7,810 nt of DNA from Actinomycetota bacterium. GTDB taxonomy: Bacteria; Actinomycetota; Actinomycetes; Streptosporangiales; Streptosporangiaceae. Made by a program: the position numbers and the translations under genes. The stretch covers positions 1,461 through 9,270 of the forward strand of contig PMST01000523.1 in NCBI GenBank assembly GCA_003168295.1, written 5' to 3'. Below the pieces are notes generated by a model. The model saw nothing but the letters and a program-made list of their open reading frames with translations. It was not told the origin of the DNA and did not search any database. Positions 1-7,146 of the stretch are shown in pieces (positions within the stretch are counted from its first letter, which is position 1; each line of letters starts with the position of its first letter).

Positions 1-456
<456 letters not shown>

Positions 457-476
<20 letters not shown>

Positions 477-1476
477 TTGGAGACCTTTCTGCGGGTTCGG
501 GCGTTGCGTCAGTCATGGCCGCGACGGCGTCCAGCTGCAGCGCGCTGCCGTCGGTGGCCCACCGGATGGGCACGGGATCGGTCAGTTCCCCGACGAAGCT
601 GCCGTCAGGTCCACGGTTCCGGAAGGCGAGCATGACCCACCGCCCGGCGCGGTCGCGGATCAGACGGCCGCTATACAGCGACTCATCGGTAATGCGGACC
701 GCCTGGCTCAGGTTGAAGGGCCCGAGCAGGGACTTGCCGGGCAGGCACCAGATTCCCCCGCCCGTTCCGGCTTGGCGGCGCTGACCGGACAGCTCGGCGG
801 TGAGGCAGGAGAAGATCAGCACGGAACGGCCCCCGACCACCTCGACCTGCGGCACTTCAAGGTGGGCGAAACCTCCGCCTGGCCGGCTCAGCGGGGGCTG
901 GGCTTGCCAGTGGATGAGGTCGCGTGATCGCGCGTGCCCGATGACCCCGCGCTGGTCGGCGGGCCCGTCGCAGGCGCGGGCGGTCAGGAACATGTGCCAG
1001 CCGTCGCCGTCGGGGTCGGCAAACACCCACGGGTCGCGCCATGCTTCGTCAAGCTGCAGCGCGTCCGGGAGCTTTTCATACCAGCGAGGATCGCCTTCCA
1101 GGACGGGCGAGCCGGGATGCTTGCTCCAGTGATAAAGGTCAGCAGATGTGGCCAGGCCGATGCGCTGCTTAAGGGCGCCGGACTGGGAGCCGACGCCGGT
1201 GTAGAACATGAACCAGTTGCCGTCCCGGCCGCGTACCACCGAGCCGGTCCAGGTCGCGATGTGATCAAAGGCCGGGTCGCCAGAAGGCGCGATCGCGTCA
1301 GGGACCACGGTCCAGTCGGCAAGATCCGGTGACACGGCATGACCGACGGAGACGTTCCAGTGTCGCTCATCAGGGTCGCCGATGTGACGCGGGGCTTTGA
1401 GGAAATACAGGTGATAGGAGCGGCCGTCATCGGCGAGCCAGAAATCCCACGTCCATGCGTCCGCCAGTCGCAGCAT
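457..1476 (-). CDS. Cytoplasmic glycosidase of the GH32/GH68 (clan GH-J) five-bladed beta-propeller type
   Basis: Predicted 339-residue enzyme without a signal peptide or membrane segment, so it acts in the cytoplasm, probably on a fructosyl-containing sugar brought in by the neighbouring transporter. Three acidic motifs fit the clan GH-J active site: [10 protein letters not shown] near the N-terminus (Asp11, candidate nucleophile), WRDPW (Asp148, transition-state stabiliser) and HLEVPQ (Glu207, candidate acid/base). WTGS (76-79) and repeated blade-like strands such as [10 protein letters not shown] support the propeller fold. The first motif looks more like the WDxW of GH68 levansucrases than the WMNDPNG of GH32 invertases, whereas the third resembles the GH32 ECP motif. 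The usual GH32 C-terminal beta-sandwich domain is absent: the protein ends soon after the propeller with a polar tail. The ATG at 1476 has GGAAGG 6 nt upstream and lies 13 bp after the alpha-glucosidase stop. The fold and clan are well supported, but substrate and linkage are not determined. GH43-like activity is an alternative. Confidence 0.85.
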
Positions 1477-1489
1477 CGTGTGCCTTCCG

Positions 1490-3217
1490 TTAGGCCCGGG
1501 CTGTGGTCAGGCGCTGGACGGTGGGCCGATCGAGTCCCGGAGGGACGAGCCAGGCGGTGGTGTCCGCGGGCAGCAGGCCGTCGCGCAGGGGGGAGCTGGC
1601 GACGGCCACGGTTCCGTCCGGCAGCGGAACGGCCCCGGGCCCGAAGTTGGTCACGGATCGCCAGCCGCCGGGACGGCGGAAGTCCAGCACCTGCCCGTTG
1701 GTGCCGGGCATCCATTCCAGGCTTTCCGCGGCCTGGAGCTGGCGGCGCCAGGTGAGCGCCTGCCGGTACAGGGCCAGGGTGGACGCGGAGTCGTGCTCCT
1801 GCGCCTCGACGCTGAGCGGGCCAAACCAGGCCGGCTGGGGCAGGTGCGCGGCGCCGGCGCTGAACCCGAACGACGGGCCGTCGGTCGTCCAGGGCAGCGG
1901 GACCCGGCACCCGTCGCGGCCCTTTTCCGCGCCGCCGGACCGCAGGAAGGCGGGATCCTGGAGGACATCGGGGGCCAGGTCCGCGACCTCGTACAGGCCG
2001 AGTTCCTCTCCCTGGTACAGATAGGCCGACCCGGGCAGCGCCAGCAGCAGCAGGGTGGCCGCGCGAGCGCGACGCAGGCCGAGGCTGCGATTGAGTTCGG
2101 GTGAGGTGCCGTTGCTGAACAGCCATGTCTTGGCGTTCTGCGTGCTGCTGAGGTAGTCCGCGGCCTGCAGCCCGTAGCGGCTGGCGTGCCGGACCACGTC
2201 GTGATTGGACAGCACCCACGTGGTCGACGTTCCGTACTGCTGCGCCTCGGCCAGGTTGTCGGTGATGACCCGGAGGAACTCCCCGGCGTTCCAGTTCGCT
2301 TCGAGCAGGTCAAAGTTGAAGGCCTGGCCCAGACCATGCGGGCTGGCGTACCGCGCTCGCCGGGACGGACGCACCCATGCCTCCGCCACGCCGGCCCGCG
2401 GCGGGTCGTACTCGTTGAAGACCTGCCGCCACTCAGCGTAGATGCCGTGCACTTCGTCCCGGTCCCAGAGCGGATGAGTCCCGTCCAGCGAGCTGACCAG
2501 GGACGTCTGACCGTCGAGCGGCTCGAGCGGCTCGGTGAGGTTCTTGGCCAGGCCGTGGGCCACGTCGACGCGGAACCCGTCGACCCCGCGGTCGGACCAG
2601 AACCGGATGGTCTTGAGGAAGTCGTCGCGGACCTCACGGTTGTCCCAGTTCAGGTCCGGCTGCTCGGCGGCGAACAGGTGCAGGTACCACTGTCCGTTCC
2701 GAACTCGGGCCCATGCTGGTCCGCCGAACGCGGAGACCCAGTCCGAGGGCGGCTGCGACCCGTCCGGGCCAAGTCCGTCGCGGAAGATATACCGGTTCCT
2801 GGCCGGGGATCCCTTCGGGGCGGCCAGCGCCTCGCGAAACCAGGCGTGGCGGCTGGAGGTGTGGTTGGGGACGATGTCGACGATGACCTTGATCCGTCGC
2901 GCGTGCAGCCGGGCGGTCATCTCGTCGAAGTCGGCCAGCGTGCCGAGCCGCGGGTCTACCTCGCGGTAGTCGTCGACGTCGTACCCGCCGTCGGTCAGGG
3001 CCGAGGGGTAGAACGGGCTGAGCCAGACCGCGTCGATGCCCAGCGAGGCCAGGTACGGGATCCGCGAGATCACGCCCCGGAGATCACCTAGGCCGTTCCC
3101 GTCGGCGTCGGCGAAGCTGCGCGGGTAGATCTGGTACACCACAGCCTGCCGGAACCATTCGGCGTCGGTGGACCGGCCCGGGTCGCTGACCGGGCGCGTA
3201 GTGCGGGCAGAGCGCAT
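1490..3217 (-). CDS. GH13 alpha-glucosidase (AglA-like, probably subfamily 30)
   Basis: Cytoplasmic retaining alpha-glucosidase that would release glucose from the imported oligosaccharide. With the start chosen here it has 575 residues, normal for the family. Visible GH13 signatures, in order: a calcium-loop-like DADGNGLGD (37-45), region I DIVPNH (114-119), QPDLNW (186-191), region II GFRVDVAHG (nucleophile Asp218), region III VAEAWV (acid/base Glu279) and region IV SNHD (Asp340). A C-terminal beta domain follows. The DVAHGL wording recalls Streptomyces AglA-like enzymes of GH13_30; this is from memory, not a search. Val directly after the nucleophile is the residue found in isomaltase/oligo-1,6-glucosidases, whereas classic alpha-1,4 enzymes often have Thr or Ala, so the linkage is open. 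The frame extends to an ATG at 3241 (583 residues), but no ribosome binding site precedes it. The internal ATG at 3217 has GGAG 9 nt upstream and gives a more usual N-terminus, so I prefer it. Confidence 0.93.
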   Translation of the reverse strand: MRSARTTRPVSDPGRSTDAEWFRQAVVYQIYPRSFADADGNGLGDLRGVISRIPYLASLGIDAVWLSPFYPSALTDGGYDVDDYREVDPRLGTLADFDEMTARLHARRIKVIVDIVPNHTSSRHAWFREALAAPKGSPARNRYIFRDGLGPDGSQPPSDWVSAFGGPAWARVRNGQWYLHLFAAEQPDLNWDNREVRDDFLKTIRFWSDRGVDGFRVDVAHGLAKNLTEPLEPLDGQTSLVSSLDGTHPLWDRDEVHGIYAEWRQVFNEYDPPRAGVAEAWVRPSRRARYASPHGLGQAFNFDLLEANWNAGEFLRVITDNLAEAQQYGTSTTWVLSNHDVVRHASRYGLQAADYLSSTQNAKTWLFSNGTSPELNRSLGLRRARAATLLLLALPGSAYLYQGEELGLYEVADLAPDVLQDPAFLRSGGAEKGRDGCRVPLPWTTDGPSFGFSAGAAHLPQPAWFGPLSVEAQEHDSASTLALYRQALTWRRQLQAAESLEWMPGTNGQVLDFRRPGGWRSVTNFGPGAVPLPDGTVAVASSPLRDGLLPADTTAWLVPPGLDRPTVQRLTTARA

Positions 3218-3226
3218 GGGACGGAT

Positions 3227-3230
3227 CTCC
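3227..3230 (-). promoter_or_regulatory. Ribosome binding site deciding the alpha-glucosidase start
   Basis: GGAG on the minus strand, 9 nt before the ATG at 3217-3215. The longer candidate start at 3241 is preceded by pyrimidine-rich sequence with no Shine-Dalgarno match. This favours the shorter protein. The choice affects only eight N-terminal residues outside the catalytic barrel. Confidence 0.5.
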
Positions 3231-3275
3231 GCGGTCGACATGAGTGGATGAGTGGTCGGGGTGCGGTCTGGCCGT

Positions 3276-4172
3276 TTACTTGATCGAGCCGCGCATGATG
3301 CCGCTGACGACCCAGCGCTGGGCGATGAGGAAGACGACCAGGGTGGGGAGCAGGGCCATGAGATACGACGCGAAGGCCACGTTGATGTTCGTGGTGAACT
3401 GGTCCTGGAACAGGTACTGGACGACGGGGAGGGTCTGCCATTTCGGGTTCGCGGTGATCAGGTTCGGCATCATGAAGTCGTTCCAGGACTGCAGGAAGGC
3501 GAAGATGCCCACGGTGGCGCTGATCGGCGCGAGCAGGGGCAGCACGACCTTGCGGAAGGTCTGCCAGGTCGTGCAGCCGTCCAGCCGGGCGCTTTCCTCG
3601 AGTTCGACCGGGATGCCCCGGATGAAGGCGGAGAAGAGCAGCACGTTGAACGCGAGGTTGAACAAGATGTGCAAGATCGCGACGCCGAACGGGTTCGCCA
3701 GGCCGATCGCGGCCATGAGCTTGACCTGCGGCAGCGCGACGACCGGGAACGGGATGAACAGGGCGATCATCAGGTACCCGAAGGTGGCGCGGAACTGCCA
3801 GTGGCCCCAGTTCCGCACGATCGCCCACGCCGCCAGCGCGCTGACCAGGATTTCCCCGATCACGGCGATGACCGTGATCAGCAGGCTCATCGACGCGGCG
3901 AGCGGGGTATCGGTCAGGTCCCAGGCGGCCCGGAAGTTCCCCCACTGAATCGGCCAGGGGAAGTTGAAACCCGAGCCGGCGCCGGTCTGGGCCGGGGACT
4001 TCAGCGCCATCGCGACGGCGAAGTACAGCGGCAGGATGACGATCAGGGACACGACCGCGACGATGGCCGTCAGCCCCCAGTTGACCCGGCCGCCCTCCGG
4101 TACCGGCCGTGTCCGGCGGGCCCGGGTCCGCGGCGCGGCGACGACGGGCGTGGTGCTGACCTCGGTAGCCAT
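3276..4172 (-). CDS. Carbohydrate ABC transporter permease, MalG type (CUT1 family)
   Basis: Predicted 298-residue inner-membrane permease, one of the two channel subunits of the sugar importer. A basic N-terminal cytoplasmic tail (RTRARRTRP) is followed by about six hydrophobic segments, the first near residues 33-57 and the last near 267-288. The EAA loop that docks on the ATPase is clear at about 192-213 (EESARLDGC... ending VVLPLLAP), with its conserved Gly and LP. The C-terminal GIMRGSIK is typical of MalG-like permeases (GxxxGAVK ending). The frame stays open far upstream, to 4808, but that part is a shadow of the MalF gene. The ATG at 4172 has a strong GGGAGGGAG ribosome binding site and shares one base with the MalF stop (TAATG), so the two permeases are probably translationally coupled. 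The alpha-glucosidase frame opens 34 bp downstream. The substrate cannot be read from the permease itself. Confidence 0.95.
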   Translation of the reverse strand: MATEVSTTPVVAAPRTRARRTRPVPEGGRVNWGLTAIVAVVSLIVILPLYFAVAMALKSPAQTGAGSGFNFPWPIQWGNFRAAWDLTDTPLAASMSLLITVIAVIGEILVSALAAWAIVRNWGHWQFRATFGYLMIALFIPFPVVALPQVKLMAAIGLANPFGVAILHILFNLAFNVLLFSAFIRGIPVELEESARLDGCTTWQTFRKVVLPLLAPISATVGIFAFLQSWNDFMMPNLITANPKWQTLPVVQYLFQDQFTTNINVAFASYLMALLPTLVVFLIAQRWVVSGIMRGSIK

Positions 4173-5098
4173 TACAGACTCCCTCCCCGGCGCCGGATGA
4201 CGCTCAGCTGGAATACCGCGAAGAGCAGGGTGACCAGGAAGAAGATGACCGCGTTGGCCATCTGGTAGGCGTAGTCGCCGTTGAAGAAGCCGGAGAAGAT
4301 GGTCTGGGCCACGCTGGTGGTGGCGGTGCCCGGGCCGCCGCCGGTCAGGCCGACCACGATGTCGTACACGTTCAGGAAGTTCTTGAACGTCAGAATGGTG
4401 TTGATGACCAGGAACCCGAACAGCAGCGGGAAGGTCATGTGCCGGAACTTGGTCCACGCCGACGCCCCGTCGATCGAGGCGGCTTCGTACACCTCGGTCG
4501 GGATGCCGGTCAGCCCGGCCAGGAAGATGATGATCGCGCCCGGGATCGCCACCCAGGACGCGACGAACACGACGCCGAGCCAGGCCAGGTTCTGGTTGGC
4601 CAGGATGTTGCTCTCCAGCGGGGCGAAATGGATCACCCCGGCGATGACCGGGACCGAGGTGGAGATGATGAACGTGAACACGTAGGACACGACTAGGCCG
4701 GACAGCACCATGGGCATGAAGAACACGGTGCGCAGTCCGGACCGCCATCTGATCCTGGCGTTCAGCGCGATCGCCAGGGCCAGCGCGACCACGTTGGTGA
4801 GGATGCACGCCACGACCGCGAACAGCAGCGTGAACCCGTAGGAGTCCCGGATCGTCGGGTCGCTGAACGCGGCCTTGTAATTGGCGAACCCGATGGAATG
4901 CCAGGCTCCGTACCCGACGTAGTTCGTGAAGCTGTAGAACATCCCGTCGATCGCGGGGTAGATGATGAAGAAGGTGAACAGGGCGATCGCCGGGATGACC
5001 ATCAACAGGTACGCCGGGGCCACCGGGAAGAAGAGTTTCTTCAGCGTGCCGAGCGGGTTTCTGGGTGCGCCCGGGGAGGGGGCTGAGGTCGCGGTCAT
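4172..5098 (-). CDS. Carbohydrate ABC transporter permease, MalF type (CUT1 family)
   Basis: Predicted 308-residue inner-membrane permease, partner of the MalG-type subunit. About six hydrophobic segments are visible. The first (about 27-50) is followed by the periplasmic-side YPAIDGMFYSFTNY phrase common in UgpA/MsmF-like permeases. The EAA loop lies at about 205-225 (EAASIDGASAW... FPLL). Downstream of it, LTFKNFLNVYDIVVGLTGGGPG is the usual MalF/UgpA sequence, with the GGGPG turn near 253-257. There is no long periplasmic P2 loop of the enterobacterial MalF kind, as expected for short actinobacterial CUT1 permeases. The ATG at 5098 has a near-perfect AGGAGG 6 nt upstream. The gene lies 31 bp after the binding-protein stop and overlaps the next gene by one base. 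Confidence 0.95.
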   Translation of the reverse strand: MTATSAPSPGAPRNPLGTLKKLFFPVAPAYLLMVIPAIALFTFFIIYPAIDGMFYSFTNYVGYGAWHSIGFANYKAAFSDPTIRDSYGFTLLFAVVACILTNVVALALAIALNARIRWRSGLRTVFFMPMVLSGLVVSYVFTFIISTSVPVIAGVIHFAPLESNILANQNLAWLGVVFVASWVAIPGAIIIFLAGLTGIPTEVYEAASIDGASAWTKFRHMTFPLLFGFLVINTILTFKNFLNVYDIVVGLTGGGPGTATTSVAQTIFSGFFNGDYAYQMANAVIFFLVTLLFAVFQLSVIRRRGGSL

Positions 5099-5129
5099 GG
5101 CTGCCTCCTGGATCCGCTGCTGGGGCGGT

Positions 5130-6527
5130 TCATGCCGAGGTCCGGATGGCCAGGCGCTTGAAAGCGCCGTCCATTGATGAGGTGAATCCGCTGACGTTGC
5201 CGGTCAGCATCATTTCCTGGATGAAGTTCCCGACCGGGATGGTGAGCGGGACGTAGGTGCCCGCGCCCTGGTAGAAGGCGCCTGAGCTGACGTACTTCTG
5301 CAGGCCCGAAACCAGCGGGCTGGTCTGCGGCGGAGCGTCCTTCAGCGGTGAGAACGCGAGGTTGGCCTGGTTGTAGGCATTCATGATGCTCGGCTGCATG
5401 AGGTAGTCCAGGAACTTGATGGCCGCCGCGCGCTGCGCGGGCGCCTGGGATCGCGGCAGCCAGATGGCCAGGTCCAGGTTGACCCGGCATTTGGTCTGGG
5501 ACGCGTCGTCGGTGCCGGGCAGCGGGAACGTGCCCATCTTGAGCTTGGGATTGATCGCGAGGATCTCCCCGACCGCCCACGGGCCCTGCATGTACATCCC
5601 GGCCTGCCCGGCCGCGAAGGCGGTGTTGCCGTCGGCGTAGTGCTTGGAGATCGCGTTGTCGTTGAAATACGGGGCCAGGCTCAGCATCTTCTGGCAGGCC
5701 GCGGTGAAATCCTTCTCGAACGACACCGAGGAGTTCGGACCGAGATTGGTGCCCTCGGCATTGAGCTGCTGGTAGAACCCCGCCACGTCGATCATGGCGC
5801 CGGTGGTGTAATCGAACAGGCCCTGCTGCGTCGTCCAGGTGTCCCCGTAAGTCTGGTAGACCGGCGTGATGCCCGCGGACTTGAACTTCTCGCACACCGC
5901 CAGGAACTCGGTCCAGGTGGTCGGAACGTCCGAGACGCCCACCTTGTCGAAGAGCTCGGGGTTGTAGATGACGCCCTCGGCGGCCACCGAGTAAGGCAGG
6001 ATGCTCGTCTCTCCGTGGTACGAGGCGTACTGGGTGACGAGAGCCTGGATGTTCGGGTCGATGGTCTTGGCCTGCGGCAACCCGGCCAGGTTGGCCAGCA
6101 CACCTCGGGCCACAAAAATCGACGTGGTCAGGTTGTAGTTGTCGCAGTCGATGTCGGGCGGATCACCGCGGACGAACTCCGCGATCAGGCTTGAGGTGGG
6201 GTCGTGCGTCACCGAGATCGACTTCTGGCTCGCGTTGAACTTCGCGCACAGACTGGTGAAGTACGGGACGACCTCGGGTTTCGTTTCCTCCAGCACGATG
6301 GCGGTGCGGCCGCCTGAGGAGGAGGAGCACCCGGCGACGAGGCCGGGAACGGCGAGCGCGGCCGCGCCGAGCCCCACCGCCTTCATCATCGACCGACGGT
6401 TAAGTACCGGCCCGTCCCCGAGACCCCCGAGAGATCCGGAGGGCTCAGGAAGACCAGAACCTCCGGAGGCCTTGGGAGCGGCGGTCCGGTGGTTCCGGTC
6501 CGACCGCAGATCATTGTCTTGCCGCAC
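5130..6527 (-). CDS. Sugar-binding lipoprotein of an ABC importer (SBP family 1), Tat-type signal
   Basis: Extracytoplasmic receptor that captures the sugar and delivers it to the two permeases. With the GTG start at 6527 it has 465 residues. The N-terminus has a long polar n-region of 43 residues, then NRRSMMK (Arg44-Arg45), a hydrophobic stretch and the lipobox VAGC (Cys67). This fits a twin-arginine-exported lipoprotein anchored by its cysteine. Mature-domain landmarks include the early VEETKPEVV-like region with an unusually placed LEETKPE, and AGQAGMYMQGPW (about 306-317), a signature-like segment of family 1 binding proteins near the hinge and ligand site. The mature part, about 400 residues, is normal length. 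The frame is open back to an ATG at 6638, but that codon touches the operator and promoter and has no ribosome binding site. The GTG has GGAG 8 nt upstream. ATGs at 6389 and 6386 would give a short Sec-type signal without a good binding site. This is the first gene of the operon. Confidence 0.92.
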   Translation of the reverse strand: MRQDNDLRSDRNHRTAAPKASGGSGLPEPSGSLGGLGDGPVLNRRSMMKAVGLGAAALAVPGLVAGCSSSSGGRTAIVLEETKPEVVPYFTSLCAKFNASQKSISVTHDPTSSLIAEFVRGDPPDIDCDNYNLTTSIFVARGVLANLAGLPQAKTIDPNIQALVTQYASYHGETSILPYSVAAEGVIYNPELFDKVGVSDVPTTWTEFLAVCEKFKSAGITPVYQTYGDTWTTQQGLFDYTTGAMIDVAGFYQQLNAEGTNLGPNSSVSFEKDFTAACQKMLSLAPYFNDNAISKHYADGNTAFAAGQAGMYMQGPWAVGEILAINPKLKMGTFPLPGTDDASQTKCRVNLDLAIWLPRSQAPAQRAAAIKFLDYLMQPSIMNAYNQANLAFSPLKDAPPQTSPLVSGLQKYVSSGAFYQGAGTYVPLTIPVGNFIQEMMLTGNVSGFTSSMDGAFKRLAIRTSA

Positions 6528-6529
6528 GA

Positions 6530-6545
6530 GGGACTCTCCAATCCC
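6530..6545 (-). promoter_or_regulatory. Ribosome binding site of the binding-protein gene, inside a predicted small hairpin
   Basis: The minus strand reads GGGATTGGAGAGTCCC, ending two bases before the GTG start codon. The Shine-Dalgarno GGAG (6536-6539) supports the GTG start. The flanks GGGATT and AGTCCC can pair over six positions (one G-U wobble), placing GGAG exactly in a four-base loop. The ribosome binding site is well supported; a role of the fold in translation control is only a possibility, since small stems are common in GC-rich DNA. Confidence 0.5.
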
Positions 6546-6551
6546 TGAGCC

Positions 6552-6567
6552 GCCCCCACCGGGGAGC
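6552..6567 (-). repeat. Leader hairpin (inverted repeat)
   Basis: In the transcript sense GCTCCCC and GGGGGC can form a six-pair stem (one G-U) with a four-base loop, in the untranslated leader of the operon. No U-tract follows, so it is not an intrinsic terminator. It may be a chance product of the GC-rich composition. Confidence 0.3.
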
Positions 6568-6598
6568 CAGCGAGCAGACGTTCGGCCCGGGGACGAAG

Positions 6599-6613
6599 GC
6601 ACCAAACCGGTGC
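6599..6613 (-). repeat. Leader hairpin (inverted repeat)
   Basis: GCACC and GGTGC are separated by five bases in the early leader, about 35-50 nt after the predicted transcription start. The stem is exact but only five pairs long. There is no U-tract and no recognisable riboswitch class. Confidence 0.28.
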
Positions 6614-6639
6614 GCTTAGTGTGTGACCGACGTAACATT

Positions 6640-6653
6640 TGGAAACGTTTCCA
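6640..6653. promoter_or_regulatory. LacI-family operator, perfect palindrome (operon promoter)
   Basis: TGGAAACGTTTCCA is a perfect 14-bp inverted repeat with a central CG, the form bound by many LacI/GalR-family repressors (CcpA-, PurR- and CytR-like half-sites). It starts two bases after the -10 element of the operon promoter and covers the expected transcription start. A bound repressor would therefore block polymerase binding or escape. A near-identical site precedes the divergent LacI-type gene, the obvious candidate to bind both. Confidence 0.88.
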
Positions 6654-6655
6654 CG

Positions 6656-6684
6656 AAAATAGACTGGTCCGCTGGACGTGTCAA
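6656..6684 (-). promoter_or_regulatory. Sigma-70-type promoter of the sugar operon
   Basis: On the minus strand, TTGACA (6684-6679) is a perfect -35 element. A 17-bp spacer leads to TATTTT (6661-6656), a four-of-six match to the -10 consensus. Transcription should start near 6648-6650, inside the operator, giving a leader of about 120 nt before the GTG at 6527. A consensus -35 with ideal spacing in such GC-rich DNA is unlikely to be chance, and the position relative to operator and first gene is right. Confidence 0.8.
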
Positions 6685-6931
6685 TACCTCAGCCAGCCCG
6701 GTTCGCCGCCCCCGCCGCGGACGCGGCCGTCGCGCCAACGCGGCACAGGCCGGGCAGGCTCCCGCGGAGGCCCCGGCCGCGGCGGTTAGCATGCGGCGCG
6801 CTCTCCGGAAGTCCCCGGGTCCGCCTGAGCTGAAAAACACACCGCCGCAGCCACTGTTATCTAGCTGTTTGTCCTGGTAAGAGCCATCTTTATCGCTCAG
6901 CCACTTGCTGGGTATCCCGGACTTGACATGA

Positions 6932-6953
6932 CCGCGACGCAGGCCGGTCGCGG
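6932..6953. repeat. Inverted repeat, seven-base arms
   Basis: CCGCGAC (6932-6938) and GTCGCGG (6947-6953) are exact inverted copies around an eight-base loop. No T-tract follows on either strand, so it is not a standard terminator. CCGCGACGCA recurs at 7003-7012, linking this element to the repeat cluster next to it. Confidence 0.4.
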
Positions 6954-6995
6954 CGAGCCGCCTTCGGCACCGACCCCAGCACGAGTGGGAACCCG

Positions 6996-7051
6996 GCCGG
7001 TGCCGCGACGCATGCCGCGACAACCGGCAGCCCAGAGAACTTGCCGGTGCC
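6996..7051. repeat. Cluster of short direct and inverted repeats
   Basis: GCCGGTGCC occurs at 6996-7004 and again at 7043-7051, with the inverted core ACCGGC at 7023-7028 between them. GCCGCGAC occurs twice in tandem (7002-7009 and 7014-7021) separated by GCAT. The cluster lies about 35 bp before the second operator. It could be a further regulator site or simply a by-product of base composition; nothing in it matches a known element. Confidence 0.35.
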
Positions 7052-7086
7052 TTTGCCTGGCAGGCTCCTAAGTCGGCTGATTCGTA

Positions 7087-7098
7087 GAAAACGTTTCC
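7087..7098. promoter_or_regulatory. Second LacI-family operator, one-mismatch copy (regulator gene promoter)
   Basis: GAAAACGTTTCC differs at one base from the inner 12 bp of the perfect palindrome at 6640-6653. Its centre lies about 446 bp from the first site and about 55 bp before the regulator's ATG, a suitable position for autorepression. The loss of symmetry is in the left half-site, so weaker binding is expected. I found no convincing -35/-10 pair for the regulator gene; TAGCAT at 7114-7119 is a weak -10 candidate. Confidence 0.75.
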
Positions 7099-7146
7099 AA
7101 TCAGTGGCATGATTAGCATGTGGCCTCAGTGCCGGAGCAGGTCAAC

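Larger units (their letters stand above)
6685..7086. other. Intergenic stretch between the divergent promoters, no convincing gene
   Basis: About 400 bp between the operon promoter and the second operator. The first part (about 6690-6790) is extremely GC-rich and its frames would encode only Arg/Pro/Ala/Gly-rich peptides. The middle (about 6830-6910) is noticeably poorer in GC. The last part (about 6930-7065) carries short inverted and direct repeats. Long open frames cross it on both strands but have no ribosome binding site or recognisable domain, and they run through the operators. I see no tRNA, terminator with a U-tract, or mobile element ends. Confidence 0.55.

Noticed and set aside
984..2219. 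Minus-strand open frame of 411 codons spanning both glycosidase genes
   Set aside because: It is an out-of-frame reading of the two real genes, with low-complexity Arg/Pro/Ala-rich product and no ribosome binding site.
2186..3091. Long plus-strand open frame (301 codons) opposite the alpha-glucosidase
   Set aside because: It lies wholly antisense to a gene with complete GH13 motifs, its product is Val/Arg/Gly-rich without a domain, and such mirror frames are expected in GC-rich codon-biased DNA.
3252..4268. Plus-strand open frame of 338 codons opposite the MalG permease
   Set aside because: Antisense shadow; the product is rich in Arg, Asp and Gly and has no recognisable fold, while the opposite strand encodes a clear permease with an EAA loop.
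4173..4808. Upstream extension of the MalG frame to an ATG at 4808
   Set aside because: The extension reads through the MalF gene out of frame. The ATG at 4172 with GGGAGGGAG upstream and the TAATG junction fixes the start.
6623..6880. Plus-strand open frame of 85 codons ending in TAA at 6880
   Set aside because: It starts within the operon promoter region and its Arg/Pro/Ala-rich middle reflects base composition; no ribosome binding site or domain. A gene remnant cannot be excluded but is not supported.
6923..6928. Plus-strand TTGACA as a -35 element for the LacI-type gene
   Set aside because: No -10-like hexamer lies 16-19 bp downstream (the sequence there is GGTCGC) and it is over 200 bp from the gene start.
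7055..7065. GCCTGGCAGGC hairpin as a terminator
   Set aside because: The stem has four pairs and no T-tract follows on either strand; no gene ends here.
6616..7119. Minus-strand open frame of 167 codons across the control region
   Set aside because: It passes through the promoter and both operators, has no ribosome binding site, and gives a Cys/Arg/Ser-rich product unlike any known family.
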